From positions 1 to 64,000 of the forward strand of contig DASSPH010000055.1 in assembly GCA_035699745.1 (NCBI GenBank): a DNA stretch of 64,000 bases, read 5' to 3'. Source of the stretch: Vicinamibacterales bacterium (GTDB lineage Bacteria; Acidobacteriota; Vicinamibacteria; Vicinamibacterales; 2-12-FULL-66-21). The notes below the pieces were generated by a model. The model was not told where the DNA came from. It did not search any database and was given only the letters and a program-made list of their open reading frames with translations. A program made the translations under genes and the position numbers. This document shows positions 25,709-35,997 of this stretch, one piece after another. Numbering within the stretch: the stretch's first letter is position 1; every line of letters begins with the position of its first letter.

Positions 25709-26848
25709 TCACCGTTGATCCAGCGCCAGGAACGTCTGCGGGTACGCCGGGCCGATGTAATCGGTGCGCGGGCGGATCAGCCGATTGTTCTTGTACTGCT
25801 CGAGGCAGTGGGCCGTCCAGCCGGAGACCCGGCTGACCGCGAAGATCGGCGTGAACAGGTCGATCGGAATGCCCAGCGTGTAGTAGGTCGACGCCGAGTA
25901 GAAGTCGACGTTCGGATACAGCTTCTTCTCGCCGGTGACGAGCGCTTCGATCCGCTTCGACATGTCGTACCACCGCGTGTTGCCGGCGCGCTCGCCGAGA
26001 TCCTTGGACATCCGCCGCAGGTGCGTCGCCCGCGGATCCTCGGTGCGATAGACGCGGTGGCCGAAGCCGGGAATCTTCACCTTGCGCGCGAGCTTGGCGC
26101 GGATCGCCTCGTCGATCCGCTCCGGCGCGGCTTCCGGACCGATCTCGATGAGCAGCCGCATGACGTCGGCGTTGGCGCCGCCGTGCAGCGGTCCCTTGAG
26201 CGCGCCGACGGCGCCGACGATGGCGGAATAGATGTCGGTGAGCGTCGCCGCCGCGACCCGGGCGGCGAACGTCGACGCGTTGAGCTCGTGATCGGCGTGC
26301 AGGATCAGGGCGATGTCGAACGCGCGCGTCGCGAGCGCATTCGGGCGTTCTCCCTTCAGCATGTAGAGGAAGTTCGCCGCGTGGCCGAGCGCGGGATCCG
26401 GCTGAATCGGTCCGCCGCCCGCCTGCAGCCGCCCATGGGTCGCGACGATGCTGCCCATCTGAGCCGTGAGGCGCACCGCCTTGCGGTACTGCGCCTGCGG
26501 CGAGCTGTCGTTGACTTCCGGGTCGTACTGGCCCAGCGCCGAGGTCAGCGTCCTCAGCATGTCCATGCCGTCTGACGCCGGCAGCTGCTTCATCAGGCGC
26601 AGGATCGGCTCGGACACGGGACGGGCCGCGGCGAGCTGCGACTGCAGGTCGCCCAGCTCGGCCCGGTTCGGCAACCGCCCGTGCCACAGCAGGTAGCAGA
26701 CTTCCTCGAAGGTCGCTCCCTTGGCGAGATCGTGGATGTCGTAGCCGTAGTACGCAAGAACGCCGCGCTCCCCGTCCAGATAACAAATCGCGGAGGTCGC
26801 GGCGACGACGTCTTCGAGCCCGGCTTTTGGCTTCTCGTCTACGGCCAT
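25709..26848 (-). CDS. gltA: Citrate synthase
   Basis: A 379-residue citrate synthase of the short (type I-like) group, condensing acetyl-CoA and oxaloacetate. Visible hallmarks are LHADHELNASTFAARV with an active-site His, GPLHGGANADVMRLL with the second His, GFGHRVYRTEDPRATHLRRM with the substrate-binding Arg, and the NVDFYSASTYYTLGIPID aspartate region. The gene has no Shine-Dalgarno; an extended -10, TGATATGAT, ends 6 bp before ATG 26848, pointing to a leaderless or nearly leaderless mRNA. Confidence 0.96.
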   Translation of the reverse strand: MAVDEKPKAGLEDVVAATSAICYLDGERGVLAYYGYDIHDLAKGATFEEVCYLLWHGRLPNRAELGDLQSQLAAARPVSEPILRLMKQLPASDGMDMLRTLTSALGQYDPEVNDSSPQAQYRKAVRLTAQMGSIVATHGRLQAGGGPIQPDPALGHAANFLYMLKGERPNALATRAFDIALILHADHELNASTFAARVAAATLTDIYSAIVGAVGALKGPLHGGANADVMRLLIEIGPEAAPERIDEAIRAKLARKVKIPGFGHRVYRTEDPRATHLRRMSKDLGERAGNTRWYDMSKRIEALVTGEKKLYPNVDFYSASTYYTLGIPIDLFTPIFAVSRVSGWTAHCLEQYKNNRLIRPRTDYIGPAYPQTFLALDQR

Positions 26849-26854
26849 ACCCGG

Positions 26855-26860
26855 ATCATA
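26855..26860 (-). promoter_or_regulatory. Extended -10 (TGA-TATGAT), 6 bp before the gltA ATG
   Basis: The minus strand reads TGATATGAT followed by CCGGGT and the gltA ATG. This is the TGn extended -10 form, which does not need a good -35; none is visible. Confidence 0.55.
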
Positions 26861-26876
26861 TCAGCAGCGGTCTCCG

Positions 26877-27002
26877 CTGAGACGGCCGACGGCAGCGGAC
26901 ACGAAGGGCACAAAGATCACAAAGACCACAAAACAACCTTGTCTTCTTTGCGATCTTTGTGAACTTTGGGATCTTCGTGCCGCGGCCGTCGGCTCGTCTC
27001 AG
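26877..27002. repeat. 126-bp imperfect inverted repeat with 9-bp CACAAAGAN repeats in the arms
   Basis: The outer arms match over about 28 bp, from CTGAGACG and GCCGACGGC inward to CACGAAG, with a few single-base differences. Inside, each arm carries about three 9-bp units related to CACAAAGAT. It fills the gap between the glycosyltransferase stop and the gltA promoter. It could form a long hairpin in RNA, ending upstream transcription, or a cruciform; it also has the form of a non-autonomous MITE-like element. No coding sequence is seen. Confidence 0.65.
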
Positions 27003-27008
27003 TCGAAA

Positions 27009-28508
27009 CTATTTTGCGATTTCCGGCTGCATGTCGGGGTCGCCGGTGAACTGCTGCAGGATCGACAGCAGGCCGGTGTAGAGGAACCCGATCTGGAAGA
27101 GCATCAGGAACGGCAGCGTGCCGTAGATCTGATTGATCAGCGCGTAGAACACCGTGCCGGTGAAATAGAGGCCGAGCCCCACCTCGATGATCGACTGCAC
27201 GCCGACGGTCTGGTGGTACTTCTTGCCCGCCCACTCGTCGCTCTCGCGCTCGATGCCGTACTTCGGGGTGCGCGCGAACTCGCTCTGCTTGCGGAACAGC
27301 GCCTCGAGCACCGCCCGCGTGTTGTTCACCGAGAGGCCGATGCCGATCGACATCAGGAACGGCAGATACTTGAGGCGGGTGCGCCAGTCGGGATACAGCT
27401 CGCGCTGCGACACCATGTAGAAGTTGAAGAACGACATCGTCGCGGCGAGGAACAGCGGGATGTCGATCAGCAGCATCTCCGTCCAGCCCATGTTGTAGCG
27501 CACCCACATCGCCGGGAACATCAGCACCGACAGCAGGCACATGAGCAGGTAGTTGAAGTTGGCGGTGAGGTGGAAGAACGCTTCCGCCTTGACCTTCAGC
27601 GGCTGCGGCGAACGCAGGATGTGCGGCAGCAGCTTCATGCAGGTCTGGATCGACCCCTTCGCCCAGCGGTGCTGCTGCGACTTGAAGGAGTTCATCTCGA
27701 CCGGCACCTCCGCCGGCGAGACGACGTGCGGCAGGAACTTGAAGCGCCAGCCAAGCAGCTGGGCGCGGTAGCTCAGATCCAGGTCTTCCGTGAGAGTGTC
27801 GTGCTGCCATCCGCCTGCGGCATCAATCGCTTCACGCCGCCACACCCCGGCGGTGCCGTTGAAGTTGAAGAAGCAGCCGGCGCGGTTGCGCCCCCCGTGC
27901 TCGAGCACGAAGTGCGCGTCGAGCAGGATGGCCTGCACCTTGGTCAGCAGCGAATAGTCCTGGTTGATGTGCCCCCAGCGCGCCTGCACCATGCCGACGT
28001 CCGGCGCGTCGAAATGCGGCAGCGTCTTGAGCAGGAAGTCCTTCGGCGGAATGAAATCGGCGTCGAAGATGGCGATGAAGTCCGCCTTGGCGCGCTTCAG
28101 TCCCGCTGCCAGCGCCCCCGCCTTGTACCCGGTGCGATCGACCCGGTGCAGGTAGCTGATGTCGAATCCGCGGGCCGCGTGGCGGCGCACGGCGAGTTCG
28201 GCAATCTCCTTCGTCTCGTCCGTCGAGTCGTCCAGCACCTGGATCTCGAACAGCTCGCGCGGATAGTCCATTTCGCAGACCGCGTCGATCAGGCGGTCGG
28301 CGACGTACATCTCGTTGTAGATCGGCAGTTGGACCGTGACGCGCGGCAGGGACGTCAGCGGCGCCGGCGCGAGCGCCGCGTCCGGGGCCTTGTCCCGATT
28401 TTTCATGTAAAGATAAACGAGGTAGTAGCGATGCCAGCCGTAGAAGGCCAGGATGCTCAACACAAAGAAATACAGGACGAGAATGAGTGTCTCAGGCAGC
28501 GACGTCAT
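27009..28508 (-). CDS. Family 2 glycosyltransferase, cellulose-synthase-like membrane protein
   Basis: A 499-residue processive-type GT2. An N-terminal membrane helix (LILVLYFFVLSILAFYGWHR) precedes the GT-A domain: VTVQLPIYNEMYVADRLID, VLDDSTDETKE, the DAD motif in FIAIFDADFIPP, TEDLDLSYRAQL, and QQHRWAKGSIQ, matching the D,D,D,QxxRW signature. FNFNGTAGVWRREAI is typical of the family. Four or more membrane helices follow at the C-terminus. It probably makes a beta-linked polysaccharide such as a glucan or mannan from a nucleotide sugar at the inner membrane. No PilZ domain and no accessory cellulose genes are adjacent. Confidence 0.88.
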   Translation of the reverse strand: MTSLPETLILVLYFFVLSILAFYGWHRYYLVYLYMKNRDKAPDAALAPAPLTSLPRVTVQLPIYNEMYVADRLIDAVCEMDYPRELFEIQVLDDSTDETKEIAELAVRRHAARGFDISYLHRVDRTGYKAGALAAGLKRAKADFIAIFDADFIPPKDFLLKTLPHFDAPDVGMVQARWGHINQDYSLLTKVQAILLDAHFVLEHGGRNRAGCFFNFNGTAGVWRREAIDAAGGWQHDTLTEDLDLSYRAQLLGWRFKFLPHVVSPAEVPVEMNSFKSQQHRWAKGSIQTCMKLLPHILRSPQPLKVKAEAFFHLTANFNYLLMCLLSVLMFPAMWVRYNMGWTEMLLIDIPLFLAATMSFFNFYMVSQRELYPDWRTRLKYLPFLMSIGIGLSVNNTRAVLEALFRKQSEFARTPKYGIERESDEWAGKKYHQTVGVQSIIEVGLGLYFTGTVFYALINQIYGTLPFLMLFQIGFLYTGLLSILQQFTGDPDMQPEIAK

Positions 28509-28576
28509 AAGAAGATGAATCGGTCACGCGGTCCAATCGATCATGTTACGGTTCAGGTCGGCGCAAAGTCAACTCG

Positions 28577-29338
28577 ATGAACCGTCAGCAGTTGCGGGCC
28601 CTTCTCGAGGCCGTGGGCGCCGGCTCGCTTACTCCTGAGGCGGCGCAGGAGCAGCTCCTTCAAGTTCTGCGCCAGCAGCCCTTCGAGGATCTGGGCTTCG
28701 CTCGCGTCGATCATCACCGCAACGCGCGGCAGGGCTTCCCCGAGGTGATTTTCGGGCAGGGAAAGACGCCGGCCCAGGTCGCCGGCATCGCCAAACGCAT
28801 CGTCCACGCCGGACACAGTCTCCTGGTCACGCGCACCTCGGGTGACGTGTTTGACTGCGTTCGGCGTGAACTTCCTGAAGCGAAATACCACGAGCTCGCG
28901 CGCTGCATCACGCTGGCTCGCGGCGGCCCCGCCACGGGGCGCGGCACCATCCTCGTCGCCGCCGCCGGGACCGCCGACCTCCCCATTGCCGAAGAAGCGG
29001 TCGTCACCGCCGAAATCATGGGAAATACGGTGGATCGCCTCTACGATGTCGGCGTCGCCGGCCTCCACCGGCTCCTCAGGGAACACGATCGCCTGATCGC
29101 CGCCCGGGTCATCATCGTCGTCGCGGGGATGGAAGGGGCGCTGCCCTCGGTGGTCGGCGGACTGGTCGACGTGCCGGTCGTCGCGGTCCCCACGAGCGTG
29201 GGGTACGGCGCCAGTTTCGGCGGCCTCACGGCCCTCCTCGCCATGCTAAACAGCTGCGCCACAGGGATTTCCGTCGTCAACATCGACAACGGCTTCGGGG
29301 CGGCGGCGATCGCGTCTTCGATCAACCATCTCGATTAG
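28577..29338 (+). CDS. larB: Nickel-pincer cofactor biosynthesis protein LarB (PurE-like carboxylase)
   Basis: A 253-residue LarB-family protein related to AIR carboxylase. LarB carboxylates and hydrolyses nicotinic acid adenine dinucleotide in the first step of the nickel-pincer cofactor pathway. Evidence includes GFARVDHHRNARQGFPEVIF, GQGKTPAQVAGIAKRI, VAAAGTADLPIAEEA, and the C-terminal VVAVPTSVGYGASFGGLTAL with NIDNGFGAA. larC and larE are not in the window, so the pathway cannot be completed here. It is divergent from the glycosyltransferase across 68 bp. Confidence 0.9.
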   Translation: MNRQQLRALLEAVGAGSLTPEAAQEQLLQVLRQQPFEDLGFARVDHHRNARQGFPEVIFGQGKTPAQVAGIAKRIVHAGHSLLVTRTSGDVFDCVRRELPEAKYHELARCITLARGGPATGRGTILVAAAGTADLPIAEEAVVTAEIMGNTVDRLYDVGVAGLHRLLREHDRLIAARVIIVVAGMEGALPSVVGGLVDVPVVAVPTSVGYGASFGGLTALLAMLNSCATGISVVNIDNGFGAAAIASSINHLD

Positions 29339-29375
29339 CCCACAGACCCTCCCGGCAGACACGGGCGGACCGCGG

Positions 29376-29381
29376 TATACT
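29376..29381 (+). promoter_or_regulatory. -10 hexamer TATACT upstream of mutS2
   Basis: TATACT lies 33 bp before ATG 29415. It would give a leader of roughly 26 nt. A TTG at 29388 opens the same frame earlier but falls where transcription would start. Confidence 0.4.
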
Positions 29382-29414
29382 TGAGGATTGCGCTCCGGCG
29401 CTCCCCAGCACGCC

Positions 29415-31841
29415 ATGCACCCCGGCACGCTCAAGGCCCTCGAGTTCGACCGCATCGTCGCGTCGGTGACGCGGCTCGCGCAGACGCCGCCCGGTGCGGC
29501 GCGGCTGTCGCGGCTGCAGCCCTCCGACGACGCGGAAGCGATTTCGCGCGCGCTCGCCGCGACGAGCGAGGCCGCACGGTTCCTGTCCGGCGCCGGCGAG
29601 ATCGCCCTGCGCGCGCCCGCCGACCTCGATGCCGTTCTCGAGGCGCTGGCCGTCGACGGACGCCCGCTCGAACCGCTCCACCTGCTCGGACTCGCGACGT
29701 TTCTCGGCTCGATTGACGCGTCCGCCGGCGGCATCCGCCGCGCGCGCGCCGCGTTCCCCCTGCTCGCCGGCATCGTCGAGGGGGCGGCCTCGTTCGAGCG
29801 CGAGATCGCCGACATCCGCCGCAAGATCGACCCGGGCGGCGAACTGGTGGACGACGCCAGCCCGGAGCTGAAGAGCATCCGCGAACGGCTGCGCAAGCAG
29901 CGGGCGCGGCTGCGCGGGACGCTCGAGTCGTACGTGCGCGGCAAGGACACCGCGAAGTATCTGCAGCAGCAGATCGTCACCGATCGCAACGGGCGCTACG
30001 TCCTGGTCGTCCGCGCGGAGCACCGCTCGGCGATTCCCGGCATCGTCCACGGCAGCTCGGCGAGCGGCGCGAGCCTGTTTCTCGAACCGCTCAGCACGGT
30101 CGAGATCAACAACGACATCGTCGCCCTCGAGCAGCAGGAGCAGGAGGAAATCCGCCGCATCCTGCTGGCGCTCACCGACGCGCTGCGCGCGCGCGGCGGC
30201 GACCTCGGGCGCACGATCGACGCCGCAACCGAGCTCGATGTCGTCCAGGCGCGGGCGCGGTATTCGCTGGAGATCGACGGCATCCATCCCGCGCTGGCGA
30301 AAGACGGCCGCCTCGAGTTGCGGGCGGCGCGCCATCCTCTGCTCATCGCGCGGGGCGCGGACGTAACCCCGGTCGATGTGCTGCTGGTTCCGCCGGCGCG
30401 CGTGCTGGTGATCACCGGCCCGAATACCGGCGGCAAGACCGTGGCGCTGAAGACCGCGGGCCTGCTGCCGTTGATGGCGCAGGCGGGGCTGCTGATTCCC
30501 GTCGCGGACGGATCGCAGATTCCGGTGTTTCGCAGCGTCTATGCCGACATCGGCGACGAGCAGTCCATCGCCGAGAGTCTGAGCACGTTCTCGGCCCACA
30601 TCGCGCACATCGTCGAGATGGATCGCGCGCTCGATCCCCCTTCGCTGGTGCTGCTCGACGAAGCCGGCGGCGGGACCGATCCGAACGAAGGGGGCGCGCT
30701 CGCCACGGCGATCATCGATCACTTCCGCAGGCGCGGCGCGATGGTGGTGGCGACGACGCACTTCGACGCGCTGAAGACCTACGCGTCGACGACCGAAGGA
30801 GTGACGTCGGCCGGGTTCGGATTCAACCCGCAGACGTTTGCGCCGACCTATCGCCTCCACTACGGGTCGCCGGGCAGCAGCCTGGCCCTGGAGATTGCGA
30901 CCCGGCTCGGCCTCCCCCCCTCGATCATCGAGCAGGCGCGGGCGCAGCGGACCGCGCGTGAAGCGCAGCTCGCCGAACACCTCGCCAGGATCGAGCGCGA
31001 GATGCAGGGGCTCGATCACGAGCGGCGTCTGGTGGCGCGCGAACGGCAGATGGTCGAGGAGACCAGGGGGCGCCTGCAGGCGCGCGAGCAGGAGCTGCGC
31101 AGCCGTGAGGAGACGTTCCGCAAGCGGCTGGATCAGAAGATCGACGAGCGCATGCGGGAGGCGAAGCGCGAGATCGATTCGGTGATCGACTCGCTGAAGA
31201 CGCGCGCGTCGACGATCGCGTCGGACGCCGAGCGGCGGGCGGCCCGGCTGGTGCCGACCGGCGACATCGGATCGGCGCGGGCCGATGCCCGCAGCGCCCT
31301 CGATGCCATCGACAACAGGCTTCGCGGAGCAGCTCAGAGTCCGCCTTCGCTCCCTGCGGGAGCTTCGGCGGGACAACCGCGACCTGCTGCGGAAGGGGAT
31401 CGGGTCGCGGTTGGCCTGCTGGGTCTCGAAGGCGTGGTTCAGTCGATCAACGGAGACCACGCGGAGGTCGACGTCCGCGGCAAGCGCATGCGCACGAAGC
31501 TCGCAGACCTGCGCGTGCTCGTGCCGGCGGCGGCGCTATCATCCTCCGCGGCGCGCGTTCGCGTGAACGTCGACCTGGCGCCGCGGAGCGGCGGGAGCCT
31601 CACCGAGATCAACGTGATCGGCAACCACTCGGACGAAGCCGTCGGTCGCGTCGATCGTTTCCTGGAAGATGCCGCGACGACGGACCTCCGATCGCTGCGC
31701 ATCGTCCACGGTTATGGTACCGGCGCGCTGCGGCGCGCCATCGCGGAGTTCCTGCGGGCCCATCCGCTGGTCTCCAGTTTCGGCCCCGCTCCCGACAATC
31801 AAGGGGGCGGCGGCGTCACAGTGGTGGAGCTCAAGGAATGA
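29415..31841 (+). CDS. mutS2: Endonuclease MutS2 (ribosome rescue / anti-recombination ATPase)
   Basis: An 808-residue MutS2. The N-terminal lever/clamp region is followed by an ABC-type ATPase with Walker A GPNTGGKTVALKT at about residue 335, the YADIGDEQSIAESLSTFSAH signature, and LVLLDEAGGGTDPNEG as Walker B. A long coiled coil (residues about 510-600) follows, a variable proline/alanine linker, a KOW-like segment (EGVVQSINGDHAEVDVRGKR), and a C-terminal Smr endonuclease domain with IVHGYGTGALRRAI. The linker around 31320-31400 is unusually rich in P/A/S. Start ATG 29415 gives the typical MHPGTLKALEFDRI. Confidence 0.94.
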   Translation: MHPGTLKALEFDRIVASVTRLAQTPPGAARLSRLQPSDDAEAISRALAATSEAARFLSGAGEIALRAPADLDAVLEALAVDGRPLEPLHLLGLATFLGSIDASAGGIRRARAAFPLLAGIVEGAASFEREIADIRRKIDPGGELVDDASPELKSIRERLRKQRARLRGTLESYVRGKDTAKYLQQQIVTDRNGRYVLVVRAEHRSAIPGIVHGSSASGASLFLEPLSTVEINNDIVALEQQEQEEIRRILLALTDALRARGGDLGRTIDAATELDVVQARARYSLEIDGIHPALAKDGRLELRAARHPLLIARGADVTPVDVLLVPPARVLVITGPNTGGKTVALKTAGLLPLMAQAGLLIPVADGSQIPVFRSVYADIGDEQSIAESLSTFSAHIAHIVEMDRALDPPSLVLLDEAGGGTDPNEGGALATAIIDHFRRRGAMVVATTHFDALKTYASTTEGVTSAGFGFNPQTFAPTYRLHYGSPGSSLALEIATRLGLPPSIIEQARAQRTAREAQLAEHLARIEREMQGLDHERRLVARERQMVEETRGRLQAREQELRSREETFRKRLDQKIDERMREAKREIDSVIDSLKTRASTIASDAERRAARLVPTGDIGSARADARSALDAIDNRLRGAAQSPPSLPAGASAGQPRPAAEGDRVAVGLLGLEGVVQSINGDHAEVDVRGKRMRTKLADLRVLVPAAALSSSAARVRVNVDLAPRSGGSLTEINVIGNHSDEAVGRVDRFLEDAATTDLRSLRIVHGYGTGALRRAIAEFLRAHPLVSSFGPAPDNQGGGGVTVVELKE

Positions 31842-31902
31842 CGCCGCCGCCATTGCAGATTGGCGATTGGCGAGTGCCGATCGGCGGTCGGCAATAATCA
31901 CA

Positions 31903-33669
31903 ATGCCACTATTCCCTCCGAACTTCGTCGAGGACCTGAAGTCGCACGTGGACATCGTCCAGGTGGTGCAGGAGCGCGTGCCGCTGCGCAAGGCGGGCGG
32001 CGCGTCGTGGAAGGGACTGTGCCCGTTTCACGGCGAGAAGACGCCGTCGTTTCACGTCCACGGCGACCGGCAGATGTTCAAGTGCTTCGGCTGCAACGCG
32101 GGCGGCGACGTGATCAAGTTCATTCAACTGACGGACAGCCTCGGCTTTCCCGATGCCGTCCGCCAGCTTGCCGCGCGCGCCGGCATCCCCGTGCCCGAGG
32201 CGGAGGACGCGAAGGAAGATCGCGAATCCGCGCGCGAGCGCGAAGCGCTGTTGAAGGCGCACGAGGTCGCCGCGGCGTGGTTTCGCGAGCAGCTGGCCGC
32301 GCCCGCCGGCGCCGCGGCACGGCGGATGCTCGCCGAGCGCGGCATGTCGGCGGAGACCATCGACCTGCTCGGCATGGGCTTCGCTCCGGGCAGCGACGGC
32401 CTCCGCACGCGATTGTCGAAGGAGGGTTTCGATGACGCGGTCCTCGTCAGGACCGGGCTGGTGCTGAAGCGTGACGATGGGTCGACGCGCGACCGTTTCT
32501 GGAACCGGCTGATGATTCCGATCTGCCGCGACACCGGCGCGATCATCGCCTTCGGCGGCCGCGCCATGAAGGCGGACCAGCAGCCGAAGTACCTGAACTC
32601 GCCGGAAACGGCCATTTACGTGAAGGGGCGGACCCTTTTCGGGCTGAATCACGCCAAGGCGTCCATCGGGCGTCTGAAGTACGCCGTGCTCGTCGAGGGC
32701 TACTTCGACTGGGCCCAGGCCTACCAGGCGGGGATCACGAACGTGGTCGCATCCTCGGGTACGGCCCTGACGCCGGCGCAGGCGCGCCTCCTGAAGCGGT
32801 TTGCGGGCAAGGTGGTGCTCAGCTTCGACCCTGACGCCGCCGGCCAGGGGGCCGCCGCCAGATCCTCCGAACTGCTGGTTACGGAAGGGTTTCAGGTCAA
32901 CGTTGCCATGCTGCCGGCGGGCGATGATCCCGATAACTACATCCGGAGGTACGGGGCGGGGGCGTACCAGGAACTGCTGCGCGGGTCGCGGCCGTACCTG
33001 GAATACCTGCTGGATCGGTCCGCCGCCGGCGAGGACCTGTCAACGGACGAGGGCCGGCGGTCGTTTCTCGGGAAGATGCTGGCGGTGGCGGCGCGAATCC
33101 CCGACGCCGCCCAGCGTGACCAGTTTGCAGACAGACTTTCGCACAAAGCGCGGATTACGGAAGAGGTGGTCCGCGCGGAAATCCGCAAAGCGGCGGTCCA
33201 GCGGCAGACGAACGTCGACGACCTGCAGCGGCGGGCGCCGTCCATGGGGCAGGTGAAAGAGGCCGAAAGAGCCCTGATCTGGGCCCTGATGCGGCAGGCG
33301 GAGGGGGTGCAGACCGCCCTGCTCGAGCTCGAGGAGGCCGACCTGGAGGGCCTGGCGACCAGGGAGATCCTGCGGCAGGCGCGATCCCTGCAGGATTGGG
33401 GCGAGGGGTCCGTACCCCAAGCCCTCATGGAGCGTCTAAGTAAGGGAGAAGCGGCGCTGGTCGAGCAGATTGCCCGGGAAAAAGGGGCGCCTGCCGATGC
33501 CCTCGACTCGGTCCGGACCCTGAAACGGCTTCGCTACAGCCGTGAGAACGCCGACCTGCAGCGGGAGATCGACCGGCTGCAGCAGGCGGGCGCGGCGATG
33601 CACGAACACGAGATCATCGCGCTGTGGGAGCGCAAGAAAGACCTGCTCCAGCGGTTGGACAAGCACTAG
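31903..33669 (+). CDS. dnaG: DNA primase
   Basis: A 588-residue primase that makes RNA primers for replication. The CHC2 zinc finger uses Cys40, His43, Cys61 and Cys64 ([19 protein letters not shown]). The TOPRIM catalytic core shows [16 protein letters not shown] and [11 protein letters not shown]. The C-terminal DnaB-binding region is present from about residue 440. AATAAT lies 4 bp before ATG 31903 and there is no Shine-Dalgarno. rpoD follows after 58 bp, forming a dnaG-rpoD macromolecular synthesis pair; rpsU, part of the classical operon, is absent. Confidence 0.96.
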   Translation: MPLFPPNFVEDLKSHVDIVQVVQERVPLRKAGGASWKGLCPFHGEKTPSFHVHGDRQMFKCFGCNAGGDVIKFIQLTDSLGFPDAVRQLAARAGIPVPEAEDAKEDRESAREREALLKAHEVAAAWFREQLAAPAGAAARRMLAERGMSAETIDLLGMGFAPGSDGLRTRLSKEGFDDAVLVRTGLVLKRDDGSTRDRFWNRLMIPICRDTGAIIAFGGRAMKADQQPKYLNSPETAIYVKGRTLFGLNHAKASIGRLKYAVLVEGYFDWAQAYQAGITNVVASSGTALTPAQARLLKRFAGKVVLSFDPDAAGQGAAARSSELLVTEGFQVNVAMLPAGDDPDNYIRRYGAGAYQELLRGSRPYLEYLLDRSAAGEDLSTDEGRRSFLGKMLAVAARIPDAAQRDQFADRLSHKARITEEVVRAEIRKAAVQRQTNVDDLQRRAPSMGQVKEAERALIWALMRQAEGVQTALLELEEADLEGLATREILRQARSLQDWGEGSVPQALMERLSKGEAALVEQIAREKGAPADALDSVRTLKRLRYSRENADLQREIDRLQQAGAAMHEHEIIALWERKKDLLQRLDKH

Positions 33670-33727
33670 CATTCATAAGAGACACAGAGGCGTGACGCCG
33701 GGGAGCCCGGCGGCTCAGGAGGACGCG

Positions 33728-35437
<1,710 letters not shown>

Positions 35438-35469
35438 CGAACCGTCCGCCATCCGCGATCCGCTCACGA

Positions 35470-35501
35470 AAGGCGGGAGGAAACTCCCGCCTTCGTTTTT
35501 T
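35470..35501 (+). terminator. Rho-independent terminator after rpoD
   Basis: A 10-bp perfect stem, AAGGCGGGAG and CTCCCGCCTT, with a GAAA tetraloop, is followed by CG and a run of T. It lies 32 bp after the rpoD stop and ends the dnaG-rpoD transcript just before the tRNA promoter. Confidence 0.9.
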
Positions 35502-35505
35502 ACGC

Positions 35506-35511
35506 TACTAT
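35506..35511 (+). promoter_or_regulatory. -10 hexamer TACTAT for the tRNA gene
   Basis: TACTAT ends 7 bp before the mature 5' end of the tRNA, so transcription should begin at or one base from the first tRNA nucleotide. The T-rich terminator tail lies in the -35 area; no good TTGACA is seen. Confidence 0.55.
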
Positions 35512-35518
35512 CGGGGGC

Positions 35519-35594
35519 GGGCCCATAGCTCAACGGTCAGAGCCGCCGGCTCATAACCGGCCCGTTCCAGGTTCGAATCCTGGTGGGCCCACCA
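35519..35594 (+). tRNA. tRNA with CAU anticodon (elongator tRNA-Met most likely)
   Basis: A complete 76-nt cloverleaf: acceptor GGGCCCA paired with TGGGCCC, D arm GCTC/GAGC, anticodon stem GCCGG/CCGGC around the loop CTCATAA (anticodon CAT), T arm CCAGG/CCTGG with loop TTCGAAT, and an encoded ACCA 3' end. The acceptor stem pairs fully, including position 1, which excludes initiator tRNA-fMet (it has a 1-72 mismatch). Elongator Met is most likely; an Ile2 tRNA that is lysidine-modified by TilS also carries CAU and cannot be fully excluded. Confidence 0.93.
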
Positions 35595-35747
35595 GCCTCC
35601 GCTCTCGAGTCAGCGGAGGCTGCGCGCCGAAGCGGCGCAGCCGCGAAGGCGGGCGAGCTACGGCGTGGCAGGCCTTCGCTCACGCCTGACAGGGAGCGCG
35701 TGAGCTACGGCGGGGCAGGCCCCCGAAGACGGACCGTCATCACCACC
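35594..35747 (+). other. Stem-loops and short repeats downstream of the tRNA
   Basis: Directly after the tRNA come two hairpins: AGCCTCCGCT (35594-35603) with AGCGGAGGCT (35612-35621), and CTGCGC with GCGCAG around 35620-35640. Neither has a T-run. Then CCGCGAAGGCGGGCGAGCTAC (from 35641) belongs to the GTAGC-type palindromic family. GAGCTACGGCGTGGCAGGC and GAGCTACGGCGGGGCAGGC are near-identical direct repeats at about 35655 and 35702. Confidence 0.45.
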
Positions 35748-35982
35748 ATGCGCAGAGCAGTCGCCGTTTCGTTCATCGCTGTCGTCTGCGCGGCAGGCGG
35801 CGGACGCGGTCAAGCCGGACGATGTGTCCGCCACGCGCATTCGCGCGGACGAAGGACGGCAGGCGGGCACGCGCGATCACGATCTCGCCGCACTGTACGC
35901 CGCGACCCGGCTCCAGGCGGCCGGCCGGGAGCCCGAAGGCCGGGAACTTCTTCGGCGAGACGTTCGAGAAATAGCGATATGA
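35748..35982 (+). pseudogene. Frameshifted small secreted-protein ORF
   Basis: ATG 35748 opens a signal-peptide-like sequence (MRRAVAVSFIAVVCAA). From about 35800 the coding-like signal moves to the +1 frame, reading ADAVKPDDVSATRIRADEG, then TRDHDLAALYAATRLQAAG, ending at TGA 35982. Merging the two frames with a single-base correction gives about 78 residues with a clean signal peptide and an acidic-basic helical domain. This looks like a truncated, frameshifted remnant of a secreted helical-repeat protein, or a sequencing error. No product is assigned. Confidence 0.4.
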
Positions 35983-35997
35983 TCGTCAGCGTTTCCC

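Noticed and set aside
35519-35594. Initiator tRNA-fMet
   Set aside because: The acceptor stem is fully paired at position 1-72, which initiator tRNAs lack.
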